Assembly (NCBI RefSeq): GCF_007565055.1
Contig: NC_044559.1
Coordinates: 36,175,046 to 36,239,045, forward strand
From: Rhinopithecus roxellana
Taxonomy: Eukaryota > Chordata > Mammalia > Primates > Cercopithecidae
Length of the DNA: 64,000 nt
Direction of reading: 5' to 3'
Below the pieces are notes generated by a model. The model was not told the origin of the DNA. It did no database searches and was given only the letters and a program-made list of their open reading frames with translations. Below are positions 49,101 to 61,186 of this stretch, one piece after another (the first letter of the stretch is position 1; each line of letters opens with the position of its first letter). The position numbers and the translations under genes were made by a program.

Positions 49101-51199
49101 CTCTTAAGAGAGAGAGAGTATGCTTCTAGGGCCCTAGCAACCCTGATCCAACTTAAATTGAAATTTGGCATATAATTTTTTTTTGGACATTATATATAGG
49201 GAAAATTCATGCCCCAAAGTAGCATGATATCTAGTAAATGGCCCAAAGTTCCCAGGGGGAACAGTTGTTTTGTTTATGTGGAACCAAGGCTGAAATAGAT
49301 GCTATCTGTCTGCCTCCACGGAGCATATTTTTAAAAACTCACTTTTTCATTGAGGATGTACATCTTCAAGGATCTTGACTTTATATAGATACTCTCTAAT
49401 CTTATACCTACATGGGCCCACCTTCAATGTTGGCCATTAAAATGGAATCTCTAGGCCACCTGATTAGTATATGTCATCCTTACTGAATATAGTTTATAAT
49501 TCACAGTTTGCCGAATATATTTCATGTGCTTCATAGTTTCCTTTATTGAATGTTCGTCCCATTCAGCCATCAGATGTAATGGTGGTTATGCTTTCCGAGG
49601 GTGGCCAGGAAAGCACGATGGGTTTATTCTGATCAACTATTAGTGATAAATATTGATATAGGTTGTTAGTTGATATATTCATCTACTGGTAGATTTTTGT
49701 TTGATTTGGGATAATCTGATTATAGAATGCCAATTCTGTTTTAGATAATCTAAACATATTTTTATATTGAGTTTCTTTTGGCTTATTTTACAACCAAAAT
49801 ACTGTGTCTAAATAAATTTATCAGTAGGGTATTTTTGGCTTGATTTTTGTCTTACTAACTGTATTACTTGTCAGGCATACTTAAGAGTGTAGTGTAAGAT
49901 GAAAATGGGAAGAATACATTATTGATGAGTTTTATAAGAATAATAGATAAACCATGAGCAGTTTAACATTCTGTGAATTATCGAAGTACAAAGCAAAACC
50001 CAACAAACTTTTTGTAAAATTATTTCTTAGTAGAAAAATTAATATATTACTTTACTTATCCCTAATGCATTTTGAATTTGCTGCTTGCATGTTGAAAGTA
50101 TGTGGTGTCATAAGATAATCTATAGTACTTTCAAAGAAAAGAGTACAAAAGGATGGGTAAATGCAGTTTAAAGATGCTATCAGAATAATTAAGTTCACTA
50201 TAGAAAAGTGCTACTTTAGGGAATGATCCTGTATTAAGTAGGGCTGCTTTGAATATAAGGAAGGGGTGATTTATTATCTTATTTATAAAGTAAATGCTTG
50301 TTATCTCCACAGAGACTAGTTTTCTGTGTTTTTCTTTTCTTTTTTTTTTTTTTTTTAGAACTACTATGCTGTGATGCTAGTTTAGCCTCTTTTTCCTGAC
50401 TGATTTTAATGGTATCAGCTACCGAAATGCAGGTTGGATTTACTTTAAATATCCTTACATGTTTGAAGTTTCTTGAAAATTAAGAACCTAAATGTTTTTG
50501 TATTAAAAAACAGATTATCTTTTTAACTAGTATTGTGGGGAAGGTAACTGAAAAGTAAGCCAAAAATATAGCAGGATAATTCATGAAAACAGGGTGTTTT
50601 ACTAGATTAAAAATTTACTCTGAAATATATTCTGATGAAGGATATTGATTTCACCATAATGTAGACATTTTAAAAAGAGATAAACTTTCACTTAACATAC
50701 CTCAAAATGATCACTTACTCAACTTTTAATAACATTGCAAATAATTGTGAGGTGTTGCTGGTTCTGTACCAGTACTATGAAATCTCCTTGGAGATTTTGT
50801 CATAATCTGATCTAGAACAAAGAAACCATCTAATTTACTTATCTTTAATTATGTTAGTTTGAGCATTATGCATTAACATTAAAATAATCTAAGATACTAG
50901 AGAATACTTTCTAACTGTTGAGACTGTAGATATCTATAGCTGTTTATGGCATTGACATCACTGTTTCATGTTTTTTAGGGTATCTATTGAGCTTAGGAGT
51001 ACCTCCAAACATTGGATTGAGTTTGTGGCTTATAGGAGTACATTTCTGGTTCTATTTGATTCTAGGAACATGCAGTAATGGATATCAGCAAATGGTGCAT
51101 CAGGCATTTAGCGTTACCTTTGCAGGACTTATTTCTAGCACAGGCATACGTATAATAAACATAATAAGCATGCATATGATTTGTTGGTAGATAATACGT
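49101..51199. other. Unassigned intron sequence
   Basis: About 2.1 kb of AT-rich intron with a T-run at 50340-50357. No exon of ATRNL1 or other gene is recognised. Confidence 0.45.
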
Positions 51200-52560
51200 T
51201 TTTTAGAAATAGAGCAAGGTAAGGCAGTTGAAACTACTGAGGGTGGGAGGTGGCTACATTTTAAAATAGGAAGGCCAGGATAGGCCTGAATGAGAAAGTG
51301 AATTTTGAGCAAAGACTTAAAGGAATGAAGGAGTTTGCTGCGTAGATATCTGGGAGAATGGTGTTCCTTGGAAGTGGGAACAGCTAGTACAAAGACTGTA
51401 AGGTGAGAACATGTATGGCATGTTTAAGGGATAATATGGAGTCTAGAGAAGAGTGACAGCAGGAGAATAAAACTTAAGCGATGAGATTAGAAAAGTAATA
51501 AGGAGCTAGATCACCAGGTTTTTGTATGACCTTTGTCTTTCATCTGAGTGAAATGGGGAAACACTGCAAGATTTTGATCAGAGCAAATGAGATAATTTTT
51601 ATGTGAATTGTTTTGGCTGCATGTTGTAAATAAACTTTATGGAAGAAAGAACAGGAAGAGGATAGTTAGGAAGTTGTTAACAGTAATCTGGTCCAAAAAT
51701 GATGGTGAGAATTAGTTGATTTGTTTGGTTTTTTAAAAAAGTAGAGCCAGTAGTGTTTGCTGAGGGTTTAGATGTAGAGTGTGAGATAAAAGAGAGAAAC
51801 CAAGGGTGATTGCAAAATTTTTGGCCTGAGCAGCTGGAAAGATGAAATTGCCATCAACTGATATGTAGAAGATTGTGAAGCAGGTTTGGGGCGAAGGTGT
51901 TTTGAAGATGAGAAGTTGAGTTTGGACATGTTGTACGTGAGATAGCCACTAGATGTCAAAGAGAAAATGTTAAGCAGACAGTTGTGGATATATATGCTGC
52001 TATAGGTGCTCTTTTTTTTTTTAAATTTATATTCTTTTTCTAAGAAGTTTTAGAGCAGGAATTCTGCTGTATAGCTCCTTGTGTGTATACTTTCTAGTAA
52101 AGTACCATATTCTTACTGGAGTCCTAGAGAGAATGATTTGGGCTGAAGGTGTAAATTTGGGAGTTCTTGGGAGTTCTTAAAGCCAAGAGACTAGATCAGA
52201 TCACTAATGAAGTGGTTGTAGATAAAAAGGAGAATAAAAGGATTGAGCTATAGGGTCCCCGAATAATAAGAGGTAGGGGAGAAAAGGAAGATAAGCAAGG
52301 AACAGTACGGTGAAGTGTAAGTCAAGTGCAGAAAGAATATGAAGTGGGAAAGTTATCAACAGAGCCACATTCTGCTGATGCTTCAAGTACGATGATTACT
52401 AAGGACTGATCATTGAATTTAGCACTGTGCAGTCATTGGTGATCTTGACAGGAACAGTTTCGGTGTATTGGTGGGGTGAAAGTCTCACAATATTGGATTT
52501 AATAGGGAATGAGAGGAGTAGAAGTGGAAATGATGAGTGGAGCCAGCTCTTTCAAGGAAA
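51200..52560 (+). repeat. Ancient dispersed repeat, copy 4, with a foreign insert
   Basis: Same repeat as near 20, 29 and 36 kb: AAGACTTAAAGGAATGAAGG, GAAGTGGGAACAGCTAGTAC, CATCTGAGTGAAATGGGG, TTTTTGGCCTGAGCAGCTGG, GGTGTAAATTTGGGAGTTC. About 120 bp at 51990-52112 does not belong to it and is related to 54.07-54.20 kb. Confidence 0.6.
51990..52112 (+). repeat. Local duplicate of 54069-54198
   Basis: Includes a 44-bp stretch identical to the second copy (starting AAATTTATATTCTTTTTCTA and ending GGAATTCTG), with weaker similarity either side (ATATATGCTG, CTAGTAAAG, CCATAT). Confidence 0.85.
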
Positions 52561-52842
52561 TGTATTTGAAAAGGAAAGCACAAAGTGAGCAGAAACTGTC
52601 AAGAAATGTAGGATCCTTTTTAGCTTGGATTTTTACAGAAGCAGACAATGAGACAACGATTTCAGTGAAAGAATTTTGTTTGGGAAAGTGTAGGTAACAC
52701 TGTTAGGGGAGTTGAGAAGTGATACAAGGATGAGAAGGCAGCCATTTAAGGGTCTAGGCTATAGTTGACACATAATCTCTGAAATTTTCTTCTTTAACTA
52801 TTAACCCTGTCAGTTGATGTGTCCCATGGACTATGTCTCCAA

Positions 52843-52884
52843 AACCCACCCATTTTTAGTAGAGAACCCACCCATTTTTAGTAG
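52843..52884. repeat. Short tandem duplication
   Basis: AACCCACCCATTTTTAGTAG occurs twice in direct succession with a 22-bp period, at the left edge of an Alu-derived fragment. Confidence 0.85.
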
Positions 52885-52993
52885 AAGTGGGGTTTTTCCA
52901 TGCCTGTCTCGCACTCCAGAGCTCAAGTGATCTGCCTGTTTCGACATCCCAAAGTTCTAAGATTACAAAGTACTGTGTCATCCAGTGTGGCTT
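52872..52993 (-). mobile_element. Alu fragment sharing a deletion with its neighbour
   Basis: About 120 bp of a minus-strand Alu right arm. It carries CCATGCCTGTCTCG where a standard Alu has about ten more bases, the same oddity as the Alu at 53.3 kb. Confidence 0.8.
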
Positions 52994-53091
52994 GATTAAT
53001 ATGAAAATGTTTATAGAGGTAAGACAACAGAATACTTAAGAAAATAGCTTGTGTGAAGCATACACAAATAAATCTGAAAGGGAGCTGTGCT

Positions 53092-53389
53092 GTTTTTTTT
53101 TTTTTTTTTTTTTTTTGAGACAGAGTCTGACTCTGTCACAGGGGCTGGAATGCAGTGGCACGATCTCAGCTCACTGCAGCCTCTGCCTCCTGGGTTCAAG
53201 TGATCCTCCCACCTCAGCCTTCCGAGTGGTTGGGATTATAGGCATGCACCACTGCACCCAGCTAATTTTTGTATTTTTAGTAGAGATGGGGTTTCGCCAT
53301 GCCTGTCTCGAACTCCTGAGCTGAAGTGATCTGCCTGCTTCGACCTCCCAAAGTGCTGGGAGTACAGGCATGAGCCACTGTGCCTGGCC
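53092..53389 (-). mobile_element. Alu, full length
   Basis: Minus-strand AluS-like copy with a long T-tail, the short internal deletion at CCATGCCTGTCTCG and an end at GTGCCTGGCC. An imperfect duplication GAAAGGGAGCT / GAAGGGAACT may be its target site. Confidence 0.93.
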
Positions 53390-53716
53390 AAGGAAGGGAA
53401 CTTGTTTGTGAGAGCATCCTAGAGTACAGCTTCTAAAAGTGATGTCAGGTTGTCAAGTGCTTAGGTGTGACAGTGACAACAAGATTTATGTTCAAAATTA
53501 TTGGAAAAATCCAGAAAATGTATAATGAAGGAATCAGCTTGCAGTAAAGGTTCCACATGCTTTTGTTTGTCACAGAGTGGAAGTGGCCTTCATAATTGTA
53601 TAGTGATGAAAAGACTTGTTAATCCACAGCTTTATTTCCTGCACTTTTCATTTTCTGGAAGTTGTTTTATTTTCCTCTAAGCTCCAGTGTCCTTTTGTTT
53701 TTAAATGAATATGACA
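53390..53716. other. Unassigned intron sequence
   Basis: No feature recognised. Confidence 0.4.
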
Positions 53717-54068
53717 TGTTACAGTTTGAGTATGTCCCCTCCAAAATTCATGTTGAAACCTAATCCCCAGTGTGGTAGTATTAAGAGGTGGGGCTTTTTG
53801 GGATGTGATTAAGTCAGGATGACTCTGCTGTCATGAATGGATTAGTGCCTTATAAAAAGTGCTGGAGGGAGCTAGCTGGGTCCTTTTTGCCTTCCATCCT
53901 TCTGTCATGTGAGGACACAGCATTCTTCCCCTCTGGAGGGCATAGCAAACAAAGCACCATCTTGAAGCAGAGCGTAGCTCTCAGCAGACACCAAATCTGC
54001 CAGCACCTTGATTTTGAAATTCCTAGTTTCCGGACTGTTAGAAATAAATTTCCATTGTTTATTAATTA
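53717..54068 (+). mobile_element. MLT1-like MaLR LTR
   Basis: Plus-strand LTR: TACAGTTTGAGTATGTCCCC, CCAGTGTGGTAGTATTAAGA, GGATTAGTGCCTTATAAAAA, GTCATGTGAGGACACAGC and AATAAATTTCCATTGTTTAT. The frame at 53833-54108 is chance. Confidence 0.87.
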
Positions 54069-54198
54069 CATATATGCTGTTTTATATGGGTACTCTTTTT
54101 TTTTCTAAAAAAATTTATATTCTTTTTCTAAGAAGTTTTAGAGCAGGAATTCTGCAACATACCTCCTGTGTGTATACCTTCTAGTAAAGGGCCATATA
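54069..54198 (+). repeat. Local duplicate of 51990-52112
   Basis: Starts at the end of an MLT1-like LTR (ATATATGCTGTTTTATATGG) and ends GGGCCATAT. Same orientation as the first copy, 2.08 kb away. Confidence 0.85.
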
Positions 54199-55479
54199 TT
54201 AAATGCTTGATAAATATTTGTGGATGAATAAATAGGGTTTTCAGCATACTTTCCTTAAAAGTGTGAATCTGTGTTTCTTGACTTTGTTTTTAGTATATTA
54301 ACCAACTTATTTAAATTGTGTACTATACATAATTATTATTCTCCTTCTAGTGGTGACTCATAACATGCTATGCTTGATGTTCTCCATTTCTCTCTCCACA
54401 TCCACCTTTTATTTTTTTCCATCCTGTTTCCATGCCCTCTGGCTTCCAGGTAGGCTGAGCCAGTGATGGTAGATCTGATGGTGGGAGACGAGTGGGGTTG
54501 AGGTGTTTTATTCCACCAACTTTCTCCCTGCTGGATAACCTTGGGTTAGTTGTGTTGCTCTACTGAAGGCTGAACTGTCAGGTGTCTTCATATAGCTATT
54601 CTCTAGGAATTCTGGAAACACTCCCTCCTCTTGCTTTTTTAAGGCCAATGGGTGGTAAAGGCTTCCTATTGTGGTAGGTCTCAGGATATTGCCCTGGTCA
54701 TACCTTTATAAATAGCCTTTTATTAGATACTTTATAATATAAGTATCATATATAAAGTATACTTTATACTTTTATGAGATACTTTATTTTGAGCACATTA
54801 TTTATTTCCTGTCAGAACCCTGGCTGATACAGTAGCTACTATTGATTTTTTAGAGATTCAAATATAACTTTTGACCAAAATGATCCTTAATATGTTCTTA
54901 TTCTGGAAGCTGAGAGGAAGAAGTGTCTTGTGAGAGGATTTCACACTTTATTAGTGGAGAAAAATGTTGGCAGAAGTATAAACATTTCAGAATAGCACGG
55001 AATTAGATCCTTCACTCCATTTCTACTATGCTTATTCTTGAATTTTTAAATTTTAATATCACATGGTCATCTTTAATGTTGCATTTTCTCTTAATGCTAA
55101 AGATTGATATATTTATCATCTTTCAAAAGTAGCTGTTCTAATTTTTTAATACGCAGCACCCTTATTTATGTATGTCTTCCTATTTATTAAAGAAAATATT
55201 TTTGTTGTATATTCTTTTAAATTTCTTTTTGAATTATGCTAACTCAGACTCAACTTTTTTTGGTTATTATGCTGTCAACATAGAAGTAATTGTATCTTAC
55301 TAGCAAAATACCCCCGAAGTGTATTTGATGGAAGGATATTTATTTTCTAAAAAGTCCATTTGCTGTATTCCTTTAAGTTTTCTCTTTAAAATCATGTTCA
55401 TTTAAAAAAAATGTTGAATTTTTTGTTTTCAACTTTCCATTATTCTGAAATCCAGAAATTCTTATTGTATATTTGTTTT
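54199..55479. other. Unassigned intron sequence
   Basis: Starts with an L2-like AAATGCTTGATAAATATTTG piece. The rest is AT-rich intron with no recognisable gene. Confidence 0.4.
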
Positions 55480-56070
55480 TAAAAATAGCTTTATTACATA
55501 TACATGCACATATCATCTGGTTTGCTTGTATTTGACCTTTATAAAAAGGTCGTATTTATGCCATTTTCTCAGGCTTTCTTTGATTTTGTTTACCACGATT
55601 ATTACCAAGATTCATCTATGTCATTATATATTGCTACAGTTAACTTCTTTATATTTAGTATTTTATTCATTGTATAACTCTACCACAATTTATTTACCCA
55701 TTTCCTTGCTTTTGAGCTTTTGGGTTTGGTACCTGGTAAAATATACCCACCGTAGCCATTTTGAGACATATCCTGATAAACTATTACATTTTAAGAGATG
55801 AAGAAAAGAATCCTTAGGATTTTCCAGCAGAAAGATGAAATATCTTACAAGAAAGAGATTAGACTAGTATCAGATTTTTCAAAAGCAACATACAGATCAA
55901 AGCAACCATGGAACAAAATTTTCAAGAGACTTAAGAAAGTATAGACCAAGGGTTTTATGTCTTGCCAAATTGTACCTCAGGTGTCAAGGCTATCAAAAAT
56001 AATTTTGAACATAGAAAAACTCAGTTAATACTGTATGTGTGTGCCCTTACCTGAGAAATTCATATACTAG
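55480..56070. repeat. Old LINE-type relics
   Basis: 55480-55800 resembles antisense L1M 3' UTR (AAGATTCATCTATGTCATTA, CACAATTTATTTACCCATTT). 55800-56060 reads like a sense LINE fragment (TTTTCAAAAGCAACATACAG, CAAGGGTTTTATGTCTTGCC). Both are weak by-eye calls. Confidence 0.45.
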
Positions 56071-56073
56071 GGT

Positions 56074-56300
56074 AGAGGTGTGCAGATGTTTTTAGGTAAA
56101 GGTTCAGATAGTAAGTAATTTAGGCTTTGTACCCTACTAAATTCTGTTGACTCTGTTGTCACTACTCAGTTCTTCCATTGAAACTGTATACAAACAGTAT
56201 AAATTGCATAAAAGGGTGAGTGTGGCTATGTCCAATAAAACCTGATTTACAAAAGCAATTGGTGGAGTTAATGGGCTGTAATTTTCCAATCCCTGTCCTG
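56074..56300 (+). mobile_element. hAT-Charlie-like MITE, diverged
   Basis: Same family as at 48.9 kb: GGTTCAGATAGTAAGTAATT, GTGTGGCTATGTCCAATAAA, GATTTACAAAAGCAATTGGT, TTCCAATCCCTGTCC. Confidence 0.8.
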
Positions 56301-57880
56301 GAGAATGAGCTTCATCTAATGAACAGATAAATGGGAACACTTCAGGTAAAAGATTTTTGGAAAACATTTCACATACTTAATTTTAGAGCTAAGACTAAAA
56401 TAAAGGTGGGAATATGGGTAGACAACTAAGTGTGCAAATGTTACACGTTCTGTCCAAGTAGAAACAATGCAGTTAAAAATGAGAGAAGGGAGAGGAAAGG
56501 GGAAATCAGAGATAACAACATTGACAGCTGCATATGTAAAAGATAATAATCAAAAGATGCCGTTTAACACTTCATATTCCATCAAGGTCTATTGGACCCA
56601 ATTTTAGTTTTTAGTTTGTTTTCTGAGCAGGCCTACCTATTTGTGAAGACTATTATTTTATACATTTTATTTTTTCTTAGAAGTCTTTCAAAGAACAAAG
56701 AGAACATTTACTTGTTAAAAAAATCAGAATAAAATATTCTGTCTGTAATTACCAGATGGGTCTGTTGCACTCTTTTAAAAATCTAAGATACACTGTAGAA
56801 TTTAAATGTTGTTATTTTCTATGTTCTGAAGCATTTTGCTATTTATCATTTTAGGAACGAATTCATTGCTTATCAGTTATTTACAACTATGCTAAAAATT
56901 AACAATAAAACAGAAGCTTTTTAGAAAGATGATGCCACAGTGAAAAAACTGTGATCCTTTAGTTGTATTATTGTAGTGCCCAAAGTGTTTTATTACCTAT
57001 AAAGAAGGCATACAAGAAGACAAAGTACCATCATTGTAGCCCACTTTTATTTTTTGTTGAACACAGTTGAGAATTTAGAATTTTTCATTTTCTGCCCATA
57101 CTAGTAAAAAGTTGAAAGATCTTTCATAGTTATTACACAAAGAAGAAGATGAATGCAGAGAGACAAATAGCAATGCAAAGAGACAGATAGCAGACTGTAA
57201 ATTCTGGTGATAGTGTAATTGATCATTTACTTAAATCTCAGACTGTGGATCTTCAGGAAATGATATCCTAAATGAATTTTTTCAAATTCAAAGATTCAAT
57301 GAGTGAACAATATGGTTTTATTTTTTATTATGTTTATATGCCCCAACACTTCTTTAATACAAAGAGGTTTGCTATATTTAAATTCTTTTTGGAATCTGCA
57401 AAAGGTAGTTTTTGACTGACACTTTTTATTGTGTAAATTACTTATAACATGATGTGATAAAGCAACTAAAAGGAACCATTGAACCATGATAAATGCTGAT
57501 GACTATTGTTCTAGGTATACTGAGGATTAAAACTGACAGAACAGATAATAAAATTAGGTAAGAAAGACGAGAATTAAGGGCACTATGAAAGGTATGTACA
57601 CAAAGGAAAACACTGGAACAAAGATATAAACGTTCTTACATACCAAAAGAAATAAGCAAATATCAAATAGGAAAAAAATTCAGAAAAATGTGTTATAATA
57701 CACATAGTAATTGTAACATAAAATTCTGTGACAGAGTTGAGATTCACCATAATATCAGTACATGGGAATGGGATTAACTTGCTTATTAAAACAAAACATT
57801 TCAACTTGCTGCATAAAACAAAACACAAATCTATGCATTATTTAGGAGACATTTATAACATATTGATTCAGAAACGGTGA
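56301..57880. other. Unassigned intron sequence
   Basis: About 1.6 kb of AT-rich intron. Nothing is recognised. Confidence 0.4.
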
Positions 57881-59605
57881 AAATAAAGGAACAGATAAAG
57901 ATTTCATAGGTGAATGATTACAATAAGACAGTAGGGAATATCGAAACATACGAGACAAGAATACCTTATAATTACTAAAACCCACAATTCACCAAATTGA
58001 TATCATATATATTAGAAGAATTTACCTATATACCAGACAACCCAGCAACCACCTATAGAAAACAAAAACCACAGGCAGTGAAGAGAAACAGTGTCACTTC
58101 AGTACAAAACAGGTCCGTCATTATTGTCAATACATGACAAGATAAAATAAGAAAATACCTAAAAAAATCTAAACAATGTAACTAATAAAGTTGAAGTTAA
58201 GGATGTATATCGAACAATACAGCCTGATTATAGAGAATGTTATCTTCCCAAGTGCACATGGAAAACCCACAAAAATTGACTGACTATATAAAAAATTAGT
58301 AGTTTCCCAAGAATGGAAGTATTGAAAATAAACAACTGAATATTAAATAAAATCTTTCTGTTGGGTGAATGGGGAAATACAAGGAAAAATTACAGAATTT
58401 CTGAAAAATAGTGATAGTAAAAGCAACACATATAAAAATGTATGGGATACATTTAGAGCAGTTATCAGAAGTATATTTATAATATTAAACAACTATATTA
58501 ATATGAATGAAAATAAATGCACCACATTCCCAATTCAAAAAACTAGAAAAAAATAGCTAAAACAACGAGTAAAGACTTCTGCATAACTTTTTACATAACT
58601 AGGAGGAAAATAAACATAAAAGCTGAAATTAATGATGTAAGAACAGAAAAATAGATTAATTGTTTTGAAAAAAAAAAAAAATAGACAAGCCAGCAGCTCA
58701 TTTAATCAAGAAACGAGAGAGCAAGCACAAATGCACAAAGTAAGAAATGACAAGGGAGAATTAGTATTGATAGGATATTAAAATAATAGACTATCTTGTA
58801 CACCAATGCAGTTAAATTGGAAAATGTTGAAGAAATGAATTATTTCATAGAAAGTAGCAATTTTCCAAATTGAACCCAATAAATATAGAAAGGGTACATA
58901 AAACACTTTCCATAGAAAAAGTGGAGAAAGCACCAGGCCTAGATGATACCACAGAATAAATTTAGCAAAATCTTAATAGCAGGATAGTCTCAATGCTGTG
59001 TAGGTTGTTTCAGAGAATAAAAAAGGAAGGAAAACTTCCAAATTTGTTTTACAAGGGAAGTATAACATTACCATTTAAACCCACTACACAGAAATAGAAA
59101 ATTTACATATCTATATGATTAAAAATGAAATAAATCCTTTCCCCCTTAAATATCAACACAAAATTCTAAATAAAATGAACACTCCAACACATTCTTGTCT
59201 TAATGTGTGTGGAGTTTTATTAATATATTTTATAATAACCATCCTTGGATGCCTGGTTATATATCCCACTTAATAATATAAATACACATTAATAGATAAG
59301 GATCATTAATTAAGTGGGATATATAACCAGGCATCCAAGGATTACTATTATGAAATATATTAATAAAACTCACTATATTAGTAGGTCAAAGAAGAAAAAT
59401 GATGTGATTATTTCCATTGTTATTAAATCACATTTCTAATAAAAGCACTTGAGAAAATGGGAATGGATGGCTACTATATGAACATAATAAATATGTTTCA
59501 ATCCCAAAGCTAGCATCTTATACTTCACAATGGAAAGAAGCATTTCTATTGACTTCAAGAGCAAAACAAGGGTGCGCACTATCTCCAGTGTAAGGTTTTA
59601 TACAC
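57881..59605 (+). mobile_element. Old sense L1 ORF2 relic with inverted duplication
   Basis: A heavily mutated plus-strand L1. A short frame at 58365-58556 keeps GKITEFLKNSDSKSNTYKNV and WDTFRAVIRS, typical of ORF2. Further on, GTGGAGAAAGCACCAGGCCT and AGCAAAACAAGGGTGCGCAC are reverse-transcriptase region. The element stops at a CA-repeat near 59605. Confidence 0.75.
59212..59371. repeat. 63-bp inverted repeat with 34-bp spacer
   Basis: Arm 59212-59274 is the reverse complement of arm 59309-59371 with 4 mismatches. Key segments: CCTTGGATGCCTGGTTATAT in the left arm and ATATAACCAGGCATCCAAGG in the right. The right arm is in L1 sense, so the left arm is the extra inverted copy. Confidence 0.92.
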
Positions 59606-59670
59606 ACACACACACACAAAACTATGCATATAACTATATATACACAACTATATATATATACACACATGCA
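59603..59670. repeat. CA/TA microsatellite
   Basis: Runs of ACACACACAC and TATATATA; marks the right end of the L1 relic. Confidence 0.9.
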
Positions 59671-61094
59671 CACTATGAAGTAGTAATATATATACATGTA
59701 CTACTTTTTGTGTAAGGGAAGTAAAATATAGTTATGCATGCTTATTTGAGCAAAAATGAACACAGGAAAGATAAACCAGAAAACAAATATGTTGGTTATT
59801 TACAAGCGGTGGTAGAGAATGGTATGGTAAATATATGATATGAAAGTATATTTACCTGTGTTTACTCTTTTAAAAAATAGTCTTGACTTTTAGAAGCATT
59901 GATTTTTAGAAGCATATTAATCATTTAAATATTGAACGATTAAATAAAAAAGGAAGAAAAACATAAAACAATGTAAGCTGAAACAAATGAACCCAACTGT
60001 GTTTCAAATGAATAGGATAATCATTCTGAAAGGGAGTGAACAGAACTAATGCAAGTGATTTTTGAACACAGTATTTGACTATATACTCTCAGACTAGGTG
60101 TAGATGTGAGGAAGGACTGTAAACAAATCTTTCAGGTTTGTTTTTTGAAGGTTTAGGTGAAGCAATTCTGAAATTGTTTTAGATATATTTTTAGACTGAA
60201 AAATAAGTAAATGTATTGTTTTTGGGAACCAGAGTTCTCCATGTGGAAGATGAGAACTGCAGATATGAAATGGGGAAGTCAAGGAAGAATCCTGCCCTGG
60301 ATGGATTGCAATTGGAGGTATCAGTATGAGTTTATGGTTACTTAGATACATAGATGTGTAGATGCATAAATAAATAGGTTAATACATAGATGTAGATTCT
60401 TCTGAAAGGTCCCAGAAGCTAAGACACCCCAGTAGTTGTGAGCACATAGAACACTCATATTCCCAGATCTGGTTTGTAATATGAAAAGGAAGCAGGGCTC
60501 CTTGGAGGACTCGCTTATTCTATGACTGAGAGAAGGAAAGTAAAGATAAGCTGAGTATATCTTGTTACATCACATTAAGGAAGGGCTCAAGAAAATGATG
60601 GGTCATGTCAAAAGAACACAGGAGTCACCTTCTAGGGGATCCCATTGGTAAAACATGGGACAATTTGAGCATTAAAATAATTTAGGAAAGAAGTACATTA
60701 AAAACTATTGAAAAAATAGGAATGCATAAGCTTACACTGAAAGCAGACAGGTACAAATACAGAGAAGGGAAGCCTCTACATAGAATGCAGACTGTCATAG
60801 CTGGAGTTGAAAAATCATTTTGCAAAAGTCATAGTAAAAGTTGGTATGGGAATCATCAGTGGATGTTAATTCGGTGGGAGTGGATATGAAGTTTTTTAAT
60901 GAGATGTGCATGGCATTTAAGTCTCCCCTATAGATTGCTGATAAGGTGCAGGAGAAAAATCATAACTACACAGTAGAGAAACCTGTCAATAACTTGTCTG
61001 AGTGATCAAAATTAACATCACAAACTAAGGGGAATTGGACACTATGTGCCTTTGCATATGATACCTACAGAAAGAGACATTACATGTGGTAGTG
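59671..61094. other. Unassigned intron sequence
   Basis: About 1.4 kb of intron with no recognised gene. Parts near 60880-61080 may be an old repeat. Confidence 0.4.
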
Positions 61095-61186
61095 TTCTGA
61101 AAACCAGTTCCGTAAAAGTTCAAATAGTAAATATTTTGGGCTTTGTAGACTATGCAGTTTCTGTCTCATCTATTCAATTCTGCCAT

